NCBI GenBank assembly: GCA_023415145.1
Contig: JAEZLW010000024.1
Coordinates: 1-6,729, forward strand
Direction: 5' to 3'
Origin: Bacillota bacterium
GTDB taxonomy: Bacteria > Bacillota > Clostridia > Christensenellales > Aristaeellaceae
Length of the DNA stretch: 6,729 bases
In this document: in pieces, positions 4,827 to 6,729 of the stretch
Position numbering within the stretch: the stretch's first letter is position 1
How the letters are laid out: every line of letters starts with the position of its first letter
Notes under the pieces: generated by a model
What the model was told of the DNA's origin: nothing
Database searches by the model: none
Seen by the model: only the letters and a program-made list of their open reading frames with translations
Made by a program: the position numbers and the translations under genes

Positions 4827-4866
4827 AAGAAAGTAGCACTATTACGCCTTTTATCCCCACTTTCTT
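4827..4866. repeat. Inverted repeat in the gap after the phosphodiesterase gene
   Basis: AAGAAAGT (4827-4834) and ACTTTCTT (4859-4866) are perfect eight-base inverted arms with a 24-base loop. The element begins four bases after the phosphodiesterase stop on the minus strand. It is AT-rich and lacks an immediate T-run, so it is a poor intrinsic terminator. It might still stabilise the RNA end or bind a regulator of the downstream operon. Confidence 0.4.
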
Positions 4867-4869
4867 GGA

Positions 4870-6090
4870 TTATTCAAAACAATCCGACAGTATTTCTCCC
4901 TTGGCGGAAGGCATATCTCCGCCCTGCGCCCGCATGAGTGTGGGGGCGATATCCTCCATCCTGGCTTTCTCAAGAACCTCGCCATGTCTGACGCCGGGCC
5001 CTTTTAAAATGAACAGGCACTGAGCAGCCGGATGGTTTGGGCCAAAGCCATGGGTTGCCTTTGCCTGTTTTTCCCCGGCCAGATCATCCACAAACGCCAC
5101 TTGCGGGGCTGCCTCCACCGCAAGGCATAGCTCCCGCCCCGCACCCATTTCCCGAAGCTCATTCCCTTCATAAATATGGGATATGCCCAGAATATTTCTG
5201 TTCTCCTCCAAAAATATTCGGATTCGCCCCACATTTTCATCCGTAGCGTCCGATACATGCAGGTATGCACCCATCCCGCTGGACTGGGCGCGGCACATTT
5301 TTGAGAAACCCGCTTTTTGCAGCGCTTCATCCAGCGATACGGGTCGGCTTACATCACAAAGGCCATGATCACTGACCAGTGCCACCACAGTATCCCGGCC
5401 AAGGTGCCGCCTGTCCATGGCGGTTAACAGCCTGCCAACCCGCCGGTCCAGCCGCCGGATGGCTTCCCTGGCTTCCTCGCTATCCGCGCCGTACAAGTGA
5501 CGCATCTCATCGCAGTCCACAAGATGCAAGCTCAAAAAATCAGGCGGGTGATTTGACAGCAGCAATTTCTCCGCCAACAGCGTTGCATAATCATCCAAAT
5601 CCGGCTGATGAATGCTTTTTCGCTGCCTGCCATAAAGAGCTTCCATGGCAAGTATCCACGGAGCGCTGCCATATCGAAGCATTTTCAGCGTTTGATTTTC
5701 GTAGGGAAGCGCCAAAACCTCGGGAAAGTTCCAACGGATGTACGGACTCTTTCCCGTAACGGGCCAGAGGATGGATGCCGTTTTCCCGCCTTTCTCATGA
5801 ATCAGCTGATGCAATGTCGGCTTCTTTGCCTGTGACGCTTCCCAGTACCAGGGCCTGTTATTCGTAGCAAAGCCGGGAGAAAAGGGTTGGTTGTGGGAGA
5901 TGCCGTGATCCTCCGGACGGCATCCTGTAAGGATGGTTGCATGCACAGGATATGTAAGGGCGGGATAGATGGTTTGTACATTTTTGCAGGAAACACCCGT
6001 GCGAATCAGTGCGCCTATGTAGGGCATGCTTTGAAGCTGTGAAAAATCCCTTTCCCACAAACCATCCAAGGAGACAAGCAACATGCGCAC
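4870..6090 (-). CDS. Alkaline-phosphatase-superfamily phosphodiesterase (nucleotide pyrophosphatase type)
   Basis: The 406-residue protein belongs to the type I phosphodiesterase/nucleotide pyrophosphatase group. Visible metal and catalytic positions are D9 (LVSLDG), the likely nucleophile T46 (YPALTYPVHATILTG), the HGISHN stretch (62-67), D192/D194 and H198 (LVDCDEMRHLYG), D241-H242 (VSDHG) and H347 (THGFGPN). The set is complete, so the enzyme should be active with two zinc-like metals on a phosphodiester or phosphomonoester; the substrate is unknown. No signal peptide is seen, so it acts in the cytoplasm, unlike many relatives. The GTG at 6090 was chosen because AGGAG lies seven bases upstream; the ATG at 6084 (third codon) is thirteen bases away. 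It begins 28 bases after the PHP gene and forms an operon with it. Confidence 0.88.
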   Translation of the reverse strand: MRMLLVSLDGLWERDFSQLQSMPYIGALIRTGVSCKNVQTIYPALTYPVHATILTGCRPEDHGISHNQPFSPGFATNNRPWYWEASQAKKPTLHQLIHEKGGKTASILWPVTGKSPYIRWNFPEVLALPYENQTLKMLRYGSAPWILAMEALYGRQRKSIHQPDLDDYATLLAEKLLLSNHPPDFLSLHLVDCDEMRHLYGADSEEAREAIRRLDRRVGRLLTAMDRRHLGRDTVVALVSDHGLCDVSRPVSLDEALQKAGFSKMCRAQSSGMGAYLHVSDATDENVGRIRIFLEENRNILGISHIYEGNELREMGAGRELCLAVEAAPQVAFVDDLAGEKQAKATHGFGPNHPAAQCLFILKGPGVRHGEVLEKARMEDIAPTLMRAQGGDMPSAKGEILSDCFE

Positions 6091-6118
6091 GGCACTTCTC
6101 CTTTCCTCAGAAGGCAGA

Positions 6119-6729
6119 TCAAATGGTATAGGAACGTCCTTTGCGCCGTTCAAAGGAAAGCTGCCAGCGGGCTCCGCAGCTTCTGGCAATTTCCTTGGCC
6201 CGCTCCACATGCAGATAGATATGCTCTCTTGTGTGTGCGTCTGAGCCGAACGTGAAAAATTCCCCCCCAAGCTCTATAAAGCGTCTGATGATGTCCGCAC
6301 CGGGGATGGGGCTGTCGGTTCCCCGAAGGCCCGATGCGTTGATTTCGAGGGCTTTCCCGTTCTCCTTCAAATGCTTCAGCAGCATATCCAATTCATCCGG
6401 TGCATGATGGTACCGCAGGGGACGGATATCCGGCGGATAGGGAGCAAACTTGCCAACATAGCCAAGATGGGCAATGGCATCATAATCCGGAAAATTCAAG
6501 ATGCTCTCCACGCGCTGCTGCACATAACGCCGGTAAGCCTGCATTTGTGTTTTACCCTCGAAATATTCGGGGTGGTAAGGGTCCACATTGTCCACCAGGT
6601 GCAGCGACAGAAGGCGAAAATCAAGAGGCAGCGCGTCCAAAGTGGCTGCAATCTCATCACGGTAAGGCGCGTTGTCGCCAATTTCAATCCCCTGCCGGAT
6701 GGTAAGGGCGGGATATCTTTCGCGCACTG
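6119..6729 (-). CDS. PHP-domain phosphoesterase, histidinol-phosphatase-like (5' end outside window)
   Basis: The frame is open to the right edge, so about the first 60-70 residues of a family usually near 265 residues are missing. Of the visible 202 residues, several PHP metal-site motifs are recognisable: GIEIGDN, LSLHLVDNVDPY, AHLGYVGKFAP, LEINASGL and the late GSDAHT. These match HisJ/HisK-type histidinol phosphatases, which remove phosphate from histidinol phosphate in histidine synthesis. The same fold also serves other phosphoesterases, and no other his gene is in the window, so the exact substrate is not assured. The first N-terminal metal motif (HxH) lies outside. It is followed by the phosphodiesterase gene after 28 bases, which places two phosphate-ester hydrolases in one transcription unit. 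Confidence 0.87.
   Translation of the reverse strand, partial: VRERYPALTIRQGIEIGDNAPYRDEIAATLDALPLDFRLLSLHLVDNVDPYHPEYFEGKTQMQAYRRYVQQRVESILNFPDYDAIAHLGYVGKFAPYPPDIRPLRYHHAPDELDMLLKHLKENGKALEINASGLRGTDSPIPGADIIRRFIELGGEFFTFGSDAHTREHIYLHVERAKEIARSCGARWQLSFERRKGRSYTI

Noticed and set aside
6091..6270. N-terminal extension of the phosphodiesterase
   Set aside because: It overlaps the end of the PHP gene in another frame; AGGAG with seven-base spacing points to the GTG at 6090, just before the conserved LVSLDG strand.

Overview
The window looks like chromosomal DNA of a Clostridia-type Bacillota (Gram-positive, anaerobic). The reasons are strong purine-rich ribosome binding sites (GGAGG-like) with GTG as well as ATG starts, near-consensus TTGACA/TATAAT promoters with 17-base spacing, an ECF-type vitamin transporter subunit, a DUF1858 redox-disulfide protein, a rubrerythrin-like protein, and a surface protein built of PTEAP and VATEEP repeats. 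The genus cannot be named from this sequence; a gut or anaerobic clostridial lineage is an inference. Nine protein genes are supported. All are on the minus strand except one small secreted peptide.

Left part (1-2000). A large surface or exported protein (minus, running off the left edge) has an N-terminal hydrophobic segment, 27 tetrapeptide repeats (12-bp units), an SH3-like region and then hexapeptide repeats (18-bp units). Its promoter sits in the 3' end of the next gene, and a perfect DnaA-box sequence lies just after the predicted transcription start. Upstream is a possible 58-residue basic protein (minus). Across an AT-rich divergent gap lies an isolated plus-strand unit: consensus promoter, ideal ribosome binding site, an 80-residue precursor with a textbook signal peptide, and a stem-loop terminator. 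The mature peptide of about 54 residues is Asn-rich and Cys-free and matches no family I recognise. This is the most interesting part of the window.

Middle part (2000-3400). Three minus-strand genes probably form one transcription unit behind a strong promoter at 3369-3397: a DUF1858 CxxC protein, a ferritin-like diiron protein and an ECF transporter S component. They end at the bidirectional terminator shared with the secreted-peptide gene. The gap between the first two genes holds two TTTTCCACA sequences and one TTATCCCCA sequence that resemble DnaA boxes.

Right part (3400-6729). A metallo-beta-lactamase-fold hydrolase with an unusual acidic tail and a glyoxalase-like VOC protein form a two-gene operon with its own promoter. 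Upstream of it, a PHP-domain phosphatase (cut by the right edge) and an alkaline-phosphatase-superfamily phosphodiesterase form another operon. Most of these right-hand genes are metal-dependent hydrolases or lyases of housekeeping or detoxification type.
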